A DNA stretch of 64,000 nucleotides from Capsaspora owczarzaki ATCC 30864 (taxonomy: Eukaryota > Opisthokonta > Filasterea), in NCBI RefSeq assembly GCF_000151315.2, contig NW_011887298.1, positions 247,417-311,416 on the forward strand. The letters are read 5' to 3'. How positions within the stretch are numbered: position 1 is the first letter of the stretch; every line of letters begins with the position of its first letter. Below are positions 34,066 through 44,900 of the stretch, piece after piece. Below the pieces are notes generated by a model that saw only the letters and a list, made by a program, of their open reading frames with translations, was not told the DNA's origin and did not search any database. The translations under genes were made by a program, and so were the position numbers.

Positions 34066-36029
34066 GTGTGTGTGTGGTGATGGCGAGACTGCCGAGTAAA
34101 CTTGTATCTGATATGATTGTTTTCTATTATTCTTGTTGCCTTGTCGTTTCTTTTGTATGCTTTCCTTCCTTCCTTCCGCGTTGAAGGAAGTGGAGCTTGC
34201 AGCCTTGTCCTCCTTCTTCCCAACACAAACGTTTTTGTTCAGGGTTTTTCTGTTTTTGTTTTGTTTTTTCTCGATGGTCTCGATTTGTTGGGAAACTTTA
34301 TGTTCAATATACTTGTTGTCGTCGATTGCTGTACGCGTCTTTGATTGTTTGGTTGGCTATTGTGCAGGAAAGCGCCTTGAATATTGGATTGACGCTGTAC
34401 CATTTTGCAGAATGACTTTGGCGTGCATGTCCTGTTGCCGACTTGTTTCAAGACGTTGCTCCCCTTTGCGAAAGTGAAGTTGCCTTCGAAATTAGCAGTC
34501 TTCGGTGGGAAAGTTCTCGAGTTTGAGCAAGAAAACACTGACATTGGCAGGCGAAATGGGTTTCGATCGCAGGCATGAAACTACACTTTCTCATCCTGCT
34601 CCAATCGCGCGTACCTCGATTGGACAATATGTCATAATATCTCAGAACACTACAAGTCGAGAAAAGAAGCACGAAACACCGCGAAAAGACACGCAAACGG
34701 TGAGGACAAGCTCACTCGTTTCGTGTTATTGCCTGTCCTGTCGCTGCATTGGCCCCTTTTGCCCCGCTCGTTGCTTTGAATAATACTATATTGAGTGGTC
34801 GTCCTAACGCCATGTTGTATTCTGGTGTGTGGGGCGCGGTTTCCGCCATTTTCAAGCGAACATTCGCGAAAAATGAAGCCGGTCGCAGGCGTTCTTTGAA
34901 CCCTATGTTTCCATGCTGTTACTGCCACTGGACTGGAATTGCTGACATTCTTTGAGCATAACTTCACGACAATGAATGCGCTAATCATCATACTTCACAA
35001 TTTTTGTCACAGGCCGGTATCAAGCTCGCGGATGTGACACCCATCGCGACAAACAACGCAACAACCGATCAACTTCGTTTTTCAGCGCACACCGCACGCT
35101 TGACGTCAGCGTTCACTTGTATTACATTTGAATGATTTTTAACACGCATTGGTGTGCAGCGAGGACCGAGTGCCGCAAGACTGCCAGCGGTACAAGTAAG
35201 GGAAGTGACCGATTTGAGCTCACTTCTGTTTTTACGTCTCAAGATTGGCGTGGCTGTATCTGCACCCAGTGCGCAGCCGCCGTTGAAGCGGATCCATGAC
35301 TGGTTACAAGCATAGCAGACGCTACAGAAAGACGTCGCCATCGCAAGCGCGGTCTGCCCGCTGACAAGAGGCTGGAGCTGCACCAAGTTGGCCATTCCCA
35401 GAGCTGCTTCCAACTCCAAAGCACTTCATGATGCCATGGCGTTTGAATACGTGTGAATATTGTATCAATTGTATTTGTAGCTAGAATGAGAGATATTCTG
35501 AGTGAAGAATTGGTGCACTGGTGCAGTCATTGAGTGGTCGCTCGAGTTGACAGGCTTATCGACGATGTGCCGGGTCTCCGGGTCGGCGTTGGACGCGACA
35601 AGGCTCGCAAAGTGGTTTTACTACCCAAATGTCTCCTTGTATGCTGAGAAAAAAAAAAAAGGTGCTCGGCGACGTGGAGAACGGGTTGGGCGTTCGAAGT
35701 CGGTCGAGCGGCGAATGCGTTCTGAATAGCACCATGGCCACTGCTGGCGTTTCCACTTGATTGGTTGACAAAGATGACGATACTCAAAGAAAAGTGCCAA
35801 TCTGCGAGTTTCACCAAGTGACTTTGAGTGCATGCGAATTTGAAATTGCTCGCTCGTTTTGCTTTTGCTCTGACCGCATCCCTCCCACCCCGATTCTGTT
35901 GGGATTTGTCATGAACATGTGTTCAATTTCGATCATACTTTTTGCGTACTTGTACCGCATGCGTTCTGTTTTGGGTGAGGACGGGGACAGTCGTCGTTCG
36001 CTGCTTTGATTGAACAACACTCTTCCAAC
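34066..36029. other. 2-kb region without a recognised gene
   Basis: Between divergent endonuclease IV and LRR-kinase genes. Open frames such as 35069-35419 on the minus strand resemble nothing I know and lack splice context. A perfect TGACGTCA palindrome (CRE/ATF-type site) lies at 35101-35108. Composition is less GC-rich than coding sequence. Confidence 0.45.
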
Positions 36030-38623
36030 ATGCTGTTGTATCAGAATATGAATCAGAGACAGCGCGAGTTGTATGACAAAGTCAAAAATGAGAGTGAAAG
36101 GCTCATGTAAGATCAAAGCCCGAGTTGATTTGGAACACAGTGTTAGCAGCGCGAGTGTGCTGACGAAAATGGAGGGGTGGACAGTCTGAAAGGGAAGCAG
36201 ATTGGCGACGCAAAAGCACTGGCGATTGCTGAGGGGCTCAAGGTGAACAAGACGCTGACTACGCTCAAGTAAGCCATTCCACTTTGACTGATGTATGCGA
36301 GTGGTTGATTCAGAAGAGTGCTCATTGATGGAGGGGATAGTTTGAGTGTGAATCAGATTGGCGACGCTGGAACGATTGCGATAGCTGATGCACTCAAGGT
36401 GAACACGACGCTGACTACGGTCTAGTAAGTCATCTCACTTTGACTGATGCATGAGAGTGGGTTATTCAGAAGAGCGCCAATTGATGGAGGGGATGGACAG
36501 TCTGGGTGAGAATCAGATTGGCGATGCTGGAGCACAAGCGATTGCTGAAGCACTCAAAATGAACACGACGCTAACTGAGCTCGGGTAAGCCATTCCACTT
36601 TGACTGATGTGTGAGATTAGGCGATTCAGAAGAGTGCTCACCGATGGAGGGGATGGACAGTCTTCATCAGAATCAGATTGGCGATGCTGGAGCGCAAGCG
36701 ATTGCTGACGCACTCAAAGTAAACAAGACAGTGACTACGATCTAGTAAGGCATCTCACTTTAATTGAAGTTTGTGAGGGGTGATCCATCAGAGGGTCGTC
36801 AGAGTGCTCACTGGTGGATGGGATGGACAGTCTGTACACGAATCAGATTGGCGATGATGGAGCGCTGGCGATTGCTGAAGCATTCAAAGTGAACACGACG
36901 CTGACGACGCTCAGGTAAGGCACCTCGCTTTATGTATGCGAGTGTGTGATTCAGAAGAGTGCTCATTGAGATGAGCTTGGTCAGTCTACAACAGAATCAG
37001 ATTGGCGATGTTGGAGCACAGGCGATTGCTGAAGCACTCAAAGTGACCAAGACGCTGACTACGCTCTTGTAAGGCATCTCACTCTTGTTGGTGCGTGAGA
37101 GTGGGCGATTCAGAAGAGTGCTCATTGATGGAGGGGATGGACAGTCTGTGGCAGAATCAGATTGGCGATGCTGGAGCACAGGCGCTTGCTGAGGCACTCA
37201 AAGTGAACAAGACATTGACAATGCTATAGTAAATATTGATCGCTACAAGATGCTCTGACAGCCGTTAAACTCATGCTCCAATCTGACGATGTAATTGACA
37301 ACAACAACAGTTTGAACGAGAATTTCCTGACCAACACCGGAATCAATGCACTCAGGCAAACGGGCAATATCACTTGTAACTTGGAGTAAGACTGCTTGTT
37401 TATGGGATTCTTGCATGAACAACAAGCCACTCACCTGCTTTTGGCGAACTTGGGTTCCGAACAGCGGCCTTGACCAGCAGCGTGTTCCGTCGTCTGCCGA
37501 ACTGGCGCAGATTGCAGCTCGTGCCGCTGCGAACGTGGCAGAGATTCAGCAATTGCGCTCCGATCTCACTGCCAAAGATAAGACGCTGCAGCAGCTTCGA
37601 TCCGATCTTGCTGCCAAAGACCAGCAGCTTACCGCCAAAGCTCAGGCGCTCGTTGCCAAGGATCAGGAGCTTGCTGCCAAGAATCGTGAACTAAAGTCAG
37701 CTCTTGATCAGATCGATGTACTTGAACGCAACCAAGCCGCCTGTGGATCTTTTTCGAACTTTGACGGACCCGTCCCACAAGTGCCTCTCGCAACGCTTGT
37801 CTCCGCCACGAACAACTTTGCCACTGATTCTCTGCTCGGCGAAGGAGCATTTGGTCGTGTGTACAGCGCCAGTCTGCCTGGCCCTCGTGTTGCCATCAAA
37901 AAGCTATCCGCCGAATCCAAGCAAGGCACGGTCGAATTCAAGTCGGAACTGGACTCTTTGTCCAAATTCCGCCACGCAAACATTATTGCCATTCTTTCGT
38001 ATGCAGAAGAAGGCGACGAGCGATGCCTGGTTTACGAATTCATGCCCAACGGATCGGTCCGCGATCGTTTGAATCGCAAAAACAACACTCCTCCGCTGAC
38101 CTGGTCTCAGCGCCATCGCATCGCGGCCGATGTTGCCCGCGGCATGCACTACGTCCAGACAGCCTTTCCTGACCATGCATTGTTCCACCTCGACCTCAAG
38201 ACAGACAATGTGCTATTGGACGCGTACTTTAACGCAAAAGTGGCTGATTTTGGTCTTGTTCGTGCTGCCCAGCTGGATGATCAGAGCTACCTTCGCACAT
38301 CGAACGTCCAAGGTACCAAGGCTTACATGTGCCCCGAGTTCCTCATCGAGGGCAGAATGACCATCAAGACGGACGTTTATGCATTTGGCATGATTTTGCT
38401 CGAGCTCGCGACCGCCGCCAAGCCCGGGCCCAGACTGAAAACTGATATGCGCAAGGCTGTGAAAACCCAGAAATTTGTTGAGATGCTGGACTCGGCCCTC
38501 AAACCAAGCGAGGCAGAGCTCCAGAGCATCAGCGAGCTTGTCACGCTTGCGATGGAGTGTCTTGACGAAGCTGCCGATGACCGTCCATCGTTTGGTAGCA
38601 TCCTTGTTTCGTTGGATCCTTGA
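36030..38623 (+). CDS. LRR / coiled-coil / RLK-Pelle-type protein kinase, no membrane segment
   Basis: Exons are 36030..36106, then 36185..36268, 36341..36424, 36501..36584, 36661..36744, 36831..36914, 36985..37068 and 37145..37228 (84 bases each), then 37311..37385 and 37465..38623, giving 632 residues. Each 84-base exon encodes one 28-residue ribonuclease-inhibitor-type repeat (LWQNQIGDAGAQALAEALKV). A coiled coil follows (LRSDLTAKDKTLQQLRSDL, about residues 255-310). The kinase (about 360-632) has GEGAFGRV, VAIKK, FHLDLKTDNVLL, DFG and YMCPE, and resembles plant RLK and animal Pelle/IRAK kinases. The catalytic loop is HLD, not HRD, so it is non-RD. No signal peptide or membrane helix is present, implying a cytosolic protein. 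The start ATG 36030 gives a 26-residue leader; an upstream exon cannot be excluded. Confidence 0.85.
36185..37228 (+). repeat. Seven tandem ~160-bp units, each one LRR exon plus its intron
   Basis: Unit starts are 36185, 36341, 36501, 36661, 36831, 36985 and 37145, spaced 154-170 bases. Exon and intron are both conserved between units: introns begin GTAAG and share ATTCAGAAGAGTGCTCA and GGAGGGGATGGACAG. All introns are phase 2 and all exons 84 bases, so any number of units keeps the frame. Confidence 0.9.
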
Positions 38624-38886
38624 TGACAAGCGGGAAATGTGGTACTGGTGGTCTAGTGTCATGTACGAATGAGGGTTAGTCGTCCCGTCATTTTCGCTCG
38701 TCATTTTTCAGCACGTCGTGGTTATTAGTTTCAATTTGCGTGGGTAAGAGCGAGGCAATTGCAGTCGATGCGAGATTTTTGGTTTTCAACTCCATGATCG
38801 TGTTGATTTGCATTCTGCAAACACAAAAACAACAAAAAAAAGGCCAACCATAACACAATCCTGCAAAAACAAAGTAACACGATGGA

Positions 38887-40739
38887 CTACAATGCTGCCT
38901 TGCGACCGGTGAGAATGGTAAACACCTCCTGGTACTTGGCAAGGGTATTCTGCACAACGTCCTCGGGAAGGGTGACGGGGTCCTTCTTGTTGAACTTGAT
39001 GCTCTCTAGGTAGTCTCGCACATACTGCTTGTCGTACGAGTCTTGCGCACGGCCGGTGGCGTACTTGTCCTTGGGCCAGAAGCGGCTGCTGTCGGGTGTC
39101 AGCACCTCGTCGCCGAGGATCAGGGCGTTGGTCTCCGGGTGGATGCCAAACTCAAACTTGGTGTCGGCTGTGCAAGAGCCATGGAGAAGCGAGACAAGGG
39201 ACAGGGAAAAGTCAGCCAAAAAAAAAAAAAAAAAGTCAATGAACAAAACAGCAAGAGCGCAAAGATGATGGGGCACTCACCAATGATGATGCCGCGAGTC
39301 AAGGCGTACTCGCTGGCCTTGGTATAGAGCTCGAGCGCAGTGGCAGCCATACGATCGGCCAGGTCCTTGCCAATCATCTCGGCGGCCTTATCGGGGTGAA
39401 TGTTCTCGTCTGCACATTTTTTTTTTTGTAAACAAACAGTCAGTTTTGTTGTGGGACGATTGTCGGTTGCAACACAATTCAGCGAGGCCTACTGTACCAT
39501 GGGTGCCAAGCTCGGCTTTGGTGCTTGGGGTGAAGAGGGCCTGAGGAAGGCGGGCAGACTCGGTGAGGCCAGCGGGAAGCGCAATGCCACAGATGGTGTT
39601 GGATTGTTGGTACTCCTTCCAGCCAGAGCCGGCAACATAGCCGCGAACAATGGACTCGATCGGAAGCATGTTCAGCGAGCGAACGAGCATGCTGCGACCC
39701 TCGAGCTGGTCGCGGTATTGGCGCACGACCTCGGGCATCTCGTCAATCTCGGCCGTGATGAGATGGCACGGGACGACCTCCTTGAGCAGGTCAAACCAGA
39801 ACAAGGAGATTTGGTTGAGGATTTTGCCCTTTCCGGGAATGCCATTGTTCATGACCTGTCGCGTAATAATGTCGGATGACCAGTAAGGTTTTTTTTTCGT
39901 TTTTTCAGAATTCTGAGCAACTCATCACATCCATAACAATTCCATACTCACAACATCGAAGGCCGAAATGCGATCTGTGGCGACAAACAGCAGTGACTTG
40001 TCATCGATGCGGTAGACGTCGCGGACCTTCAAAGCAAAGGACAAAGTACAACGAACAACAATAACAAGTAACAAAACCCCCCAACGTCAGTGGTTGTTGT
40101 TGCAGTGACAGTTGTTGTGGTGGAAGGATCAGTGCGACTCGACTTTTCACCCTTCGCAAAACGAGAACGATTTCAAGTAAAAGCTGAGATTGAAGAGTGA
40201 TGCCAATTCGGGAACAACAACACAAGCAATCGAAGTGGAAGTGGAAATGTGAAGGAGAGGAGAAGTGGAAAGTGAAGGAGGGGAAGTGGACAGTGAAGGG
40301 GAAGTGGAAGGCCAAACCACGAGGGTTGCTGTGGACTGTGTGGACTGTCACTCAGTCGCAGCGATGATGGGCGCCTGCTTGCTCTCGTCTCTTCTCTCGC
40401 TTGGATGGAGTGTGCTGGGATTGCACAGAAGCCTAATAAAACACTGCCCTCTGAGAACAAGAAGAGACACTCGCACGCGATGGAACAGCGACACGGACAC
40501 GAAGGACGTCGGACTTGCGCTTCTCCCATTTAACAGCCTGTGACAAGTTGGACCACCACCCCGCTGTGCGAGTACCCAGCCCCCCACAGATGACGCGTTG
40601 GATGGTGGCAAGAACAAAAAGCAAGCAGACGGGAGCGCAAAAGCTGCTGCGTCGGAAGGAAATGGTGGCCGCTGAAACTGACCTTGCCGCGAGCAAGCAG
40701 CGTCAATGCAGGAAGGTTGCTCTCGACCAAAGCGCTCAT
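38887..40739 (-). CDS. ADE1: SAICAR synthetase (phosphoribosylaminoimidazole-succinocarboxamide synthase)
   Basis: Exons are 40739..40683, 40026..39952, 39855..39498, 39409..39281 and 39167..38887, giving 299 residues, close to yeast Ade1 (306). The enzyme joins aspartate to CAIR with ATP in purine synthesis. Landmarks are ARGKVRDVYRIDDKSLLFVA (nucleotide-binding strand), TDRISAFDVVMNNGIPGKG, IPIESIVRGY-like LPIESIVRGYVAGSGWKEY, TKAELGTHDENI, EYALTRGIIIADTKFEFG and DEVLTPDSSRFWP. It is a single-function enzyme, like the fungal form, and is not fused to AIR carboxylase as in animals (PAICS). Intron 1 is 656 bases. Confidence 0.95.
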
Positions 40740-41393
40740 GGTGACTGTTTGAGTTTGGGAGAAAAAACAAAGTAAAGGAGTGACTTCGGAATGAATGAAG
40801 GCCTTGCATAATGCAATTCAAAACCATGGATGAGCGAAACAGAAATTGAGATTGTGAGTCGTCTGACTCTGGTTGTCGCTTGAGCTTAAAGCCACAATCG
40901 ACCGACCGACTCCCACAATGCAATAAACTCTGTGATTACTGTGAAGGCAACATCAACGTGGAACAAACACTTGGATGCAGTGCTTTCAGCGCGATTGGGA
41001 CTCGTGTGCTGCTGCTTGCGCTGCTGGTTGTTGCCCAAACTTCACACCTCCGCTCCGCTTCATCCTGAGTGTCCCCTCGGCAGAATCACAAATTCAAAAA
41101 GCGAGGCGCTGGCATGCAAGCTTAGACCCAGTGTACCGCACAGCCATCAGAAAGAGGGGTGCAACCGAGGTTTTGAAGTGTCGTCGCGTGATGGAATGAA
41201 ATGAAACCCTGTCGTCTTCTTTCGTGTTTGAGCATTCCACCAATCACTGATGTTCAAAGATCACACACAATCCGGCATTTCGTGACATTGCGTCATGTTC
41301 AATCCACAAGCTCAATGCTTTTGCATGCAAGCAATAAGACAACAGCCGCCAGTCTTTTTCTTCACTTGCCATTTGTTATTTGTTGTTGCGGTG

Positions 41394-41436
<43 letters not shown>

Positions 41437-41924
41437 GCTTGTTGATGGTGGGAATGCGGGTACCTTCACACCACACCACGCTGTCGAGATCGCTCTCGCT
41501 CGAAGCGCCCTCTGCGTCGTCCACCCGAATGGCATCGCCAGCCTTGAACTGTGGCGGGCGGGGGAAGGGCGAGTGAGCGAGGCTGTGACGTCGACAGCGC
41601 AAGATCACCAGCATTGCGGGGGAGGGACTGTCAACAGGGAAAAAAAAATGATCTATGACGCCAGGAACCACAGGGGAGCGATGTGCGTGTGTGCTTCGGG
41701 TTGGTTGGATGAGCGATTGAGGTTGTGTGTGTATGTCTACTATCTATTTGGTCTTTTTTGGGGTTGGCATTGGCTTGGTGCTCTGTTGTGCTCTTGTTTC
41801 TTTTTTTTTTTTTTTTTGTTTCTTTCCTTTTTTTTTTTTTTTGTTTCATTTTTCTGCTTTTGTCACTTTTGTTGACCAAGTTTGTGAACGCTGTCTTAGA
41901 TCATTTTATTTCGCTTCGAAAAAT
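40740..41924. other. Divergent intergenic region, ADE1 / receptor tyrosine kinase
   Basis: A 1.2-kb gap with a T homopolymer at 41397-41435 and further T-runs (41800-41842) just upstream of the receptor gene. The plus-strand frames through these T-runs are low-complexity and not supported as coding. Confidence 0.45.
41397..41435. repeat. Poly(T) tract of about 39 bases
   Basis: A pure T homopolymer in the ADE1/receptor-kinase intergenic region. Confidence 0.8.
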
Positions 41925-44900
41925 ATGATGCAATTTTGGCCAGTCTTCCTGCTCGGCGGGTTGCTGATCGTGACGAACGGTGCTCGTGCTGCTCCTGCGG
42001 AATTGTGCAGCGTCTGCGTTTGCACCAATACTGAAGCAACCACCTGCAGCCCAGTCACGGAATTCCCAATCCTCAATGCAAGCATTACGTACCTGTAAGT
42101 GAAGAGTGTCGGTTGCATCTGCCAGAGTATTTCGCTCACATCGGTGAAATAATAATAATAACGCAGAGATTTGGTCCAGACGCAAATTACAAGTGTCGGC
42201 GCCAACGTCTGCAACGTTGCGCCACTCACCAATTTGTATGCATGTTGCTTTGATGCTTATGCGTTCGGTGGAGAGGTCACTCGCCCTTGTATTGTCGAGA
42301 CTAAACAAACTGCTTTGCCTTAGAATCTTGCCTGCGACCGTGGTGAGCACTGATCCAAACACCTTCGTCGGTTGCGGTTCCTTGACATCTCTGCAAGTCA
42401 TTTTGTGTTGTTTGCGTTGTTGTTTGTGCACTTGTTGTACTTTGTGCTGGTTTCGGTCGGCGGTGGTGCTCATTTTGTGCTGCCGTGACAAACTATGTGA
42501 CAGAACTATGACGGAAAAGTGGACCGCGGGCGTTTCAAATCTTCCAACCTTTGTTCCGGGGCTTACCAACCTGTCAGTACTTGTTGGATGCCGCGTTGTT
42601 TGACTGGCTTTGCCTAACTCAACCTTCCTTTCCTGTTCCTTACGTTACGAGACAGAGGCTTGCGCTTCACATCGCCCGAACCCATTCTTGCAAACAAATT
42701 TACTGGATTCCCCGATTTAATCTACATGTAGGGCTACGGCATTGAGCTTTGCCCTTGCTTTTCTTCTTTTGTTTCATTCTGACGCGACCGTTTCGTTCTC
42801 CTCTCACCTGCAAACGTCAGCTTCTTATCACCCAACGTGGGACAGGTGTCTCCTGGAGCTTTCAATGGACTAAACCACTTGAAATTAGTGTGAGACCCAC
42901 ATGACGCGATGACGAGGCTGAGGCGATCGTTGGTACACGTGTCTTGACTCTTTGTTTGTACTGCTAATGCAGGTCGATTTCCGGCCCCCTCACCTCCATT
43001 CCCCTCAACGTGCTTCCGCCGACTCTCACTTTCCTGTATGTGTCGTCCTCGATACTCCAACGATGCGCTGGTATGCTCACTGAAACCAACTTTATGACAG
43101 GGCGGTGACCTTTCAAGCAACGAGTGCTCCTTCCGTTGCGCTTGACGGCCTGTCTTTGTTGACTGCCCTGTATGGACTCTGCGCCCGCTTCCCTCCCCCT
43201 TCCACGAACAGGACGCGATTTTTTGTGCTCACTACCTTGATTTCGGATTTTCCATTGGTGCTGCTAGAACCATTTCATATTCATCTGCCGCCATCCCAAC
43301 GGGTGCATTTGCATCGTTCGGTCTGAACTCTCTGCGGGAAGTGTAAGTCTCGTCGAAGGGTAGGGAAGGTCAGACTCCCCACAAGGTCTCACGTTCTTAA
43401 CTGCTGCCTCATTGCGCTGTCCACAGAGCGCTTTTGGGAATCACTCAAGTCTCCAGCGATGCGTTTTCCAATCTTGCCAACCTTCGCGACTTGTAAACAC
43501 TTGCGAAACGAAACACAGTGCTTGTCATGAGAATTGTCTTTCTTGCGGGTTTAACCTGACTCCAATTGTTCAACGGGTGTTACCAGGAAGTTGAACGGAC
43601 CAATCACCCAGCTGGCTTCGGCGTCGTTCCGAGGGCTGTCAGCCCTGACCCGCCTGTCAGAAGAGCTCTCGTCAATGTTGTAGATTTGCGCACTGCGCTC
43701 GTACCCGGACTGACTTGCATTCCCCCCTTTTTTGGTTGGAATCTGCATCATTCAGACGTTTGGAAGGACCTCTCACCACGCTGCCTCCGGGTCTTTTCCA
43801 GAACCTGACGGCATTGCAATCTGTCAACTTTGCCTCTCACCAATTTGCAGCTACCAGTACAAATGCCCCTCCGAGCACTTACGGAACTGCTTCCAGCCCA
43901 CTCCGTACGTGACCACCCTGTCGATCTTTTTTTGTTTTTCTCTCTGTTGAAAATACTCTCACGTGTTCTTTTGCGTTGCTCCAGCGTGTCACTCGCAGTG
44001 CGCAACATGCTACGGCTCTGGTCCGGGCGCGTGCTGCCCCGCTGGCTGTTTGTATTGCACGAGTGGATCCGTCTGCACACAGTGCTACACCCAATCATGT
44101 GTCGATGCCATGGCCTCGATCGCTTCCGATGCTTCTGTCGCTTTTGTATCAGCAACCTCTGCTGCTTCGGCCGCTTCCTTTGCCTTTGTATCAGCAACTT
44201 CTGCTGCATCGGCTGCCTCGGTCTCGATTGTTTCGGCGACGTCTGCTGCCTCGGTCTCTTTTGTTTCGGCGACGTCTGCTGCTTCCGTTGCCATTGCATC
44301 AGCAGCCTCTGTTGCTTCTGCTGCTTCTGACTCGGCTACATCTGCTGCCTCCATCTCTTTTGCGTCAGCAACATCTGCTGCCTCCGTCTCTTTTGCATCA
44401 GCAACATCGGCTGCCTCCGCCTCTTTTGCCTCTGCAACATCGGCTGCTTCTGTTGCCTCCGTCTCCATCCTCAACCTCCCGCCATCGTCGGATGCAGCAT
44501 CTGCGCCTATCGCAGCGATTGCCGGGGCGATAGCCGGCGTTGTGCTTCTTCTTGTTGTGATGGCGCTGATTCTCAGGCACAGACGCCGGCGGCAGCAAGC
44601 CCAAGCAGCAACGATCGACCGGCTCAGCAAGTCCGAGCTGGTCCCCATCCGCGAGAGCGAACTCAGCAAAATATCGAATGTCACCAACAATACTCCCACC
44701 GCGGTTTCTCAAGCTCCCAATCGCTCGACGACTGTGAAGGCTGGCGTTGCATCTCCCTCGACAGCCGAGTCAGACTACGCTTCTGTTGGTCAAGCGTTCT
44801 ACGCAACGGCAGGATCGGTTCCGAGTACTTACAATTACGCTGCCGTTGGAGGAGTCTCGACCACCTACCACTATGCCTCTACGAGCGAGGCCGCAAGCGC

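Noticed and set aside
35069-35419. 116-residue minus-strand frame with several cysteines
   Set aside because: Cysteine spacing fits no zinc or CHCH motif and no flanking exon could be found.
36185-37228. Regular 160-base repeats that could be a CRISPR array or minisatellite
   Set aside because: The conserved 84-base parts are open, encode a leucine-rich repeat, and are bounded by GT and AG in constant phase, so they are exons of a eukaryotic gene.
43816-43855. Extra intron in receptor-kinase exon 12 that would expose a YQYKCPSEH reading
   Set aside because: It would be about 38 bases long and breaks the phase needed at the next exon; reading straight through closes the frame.
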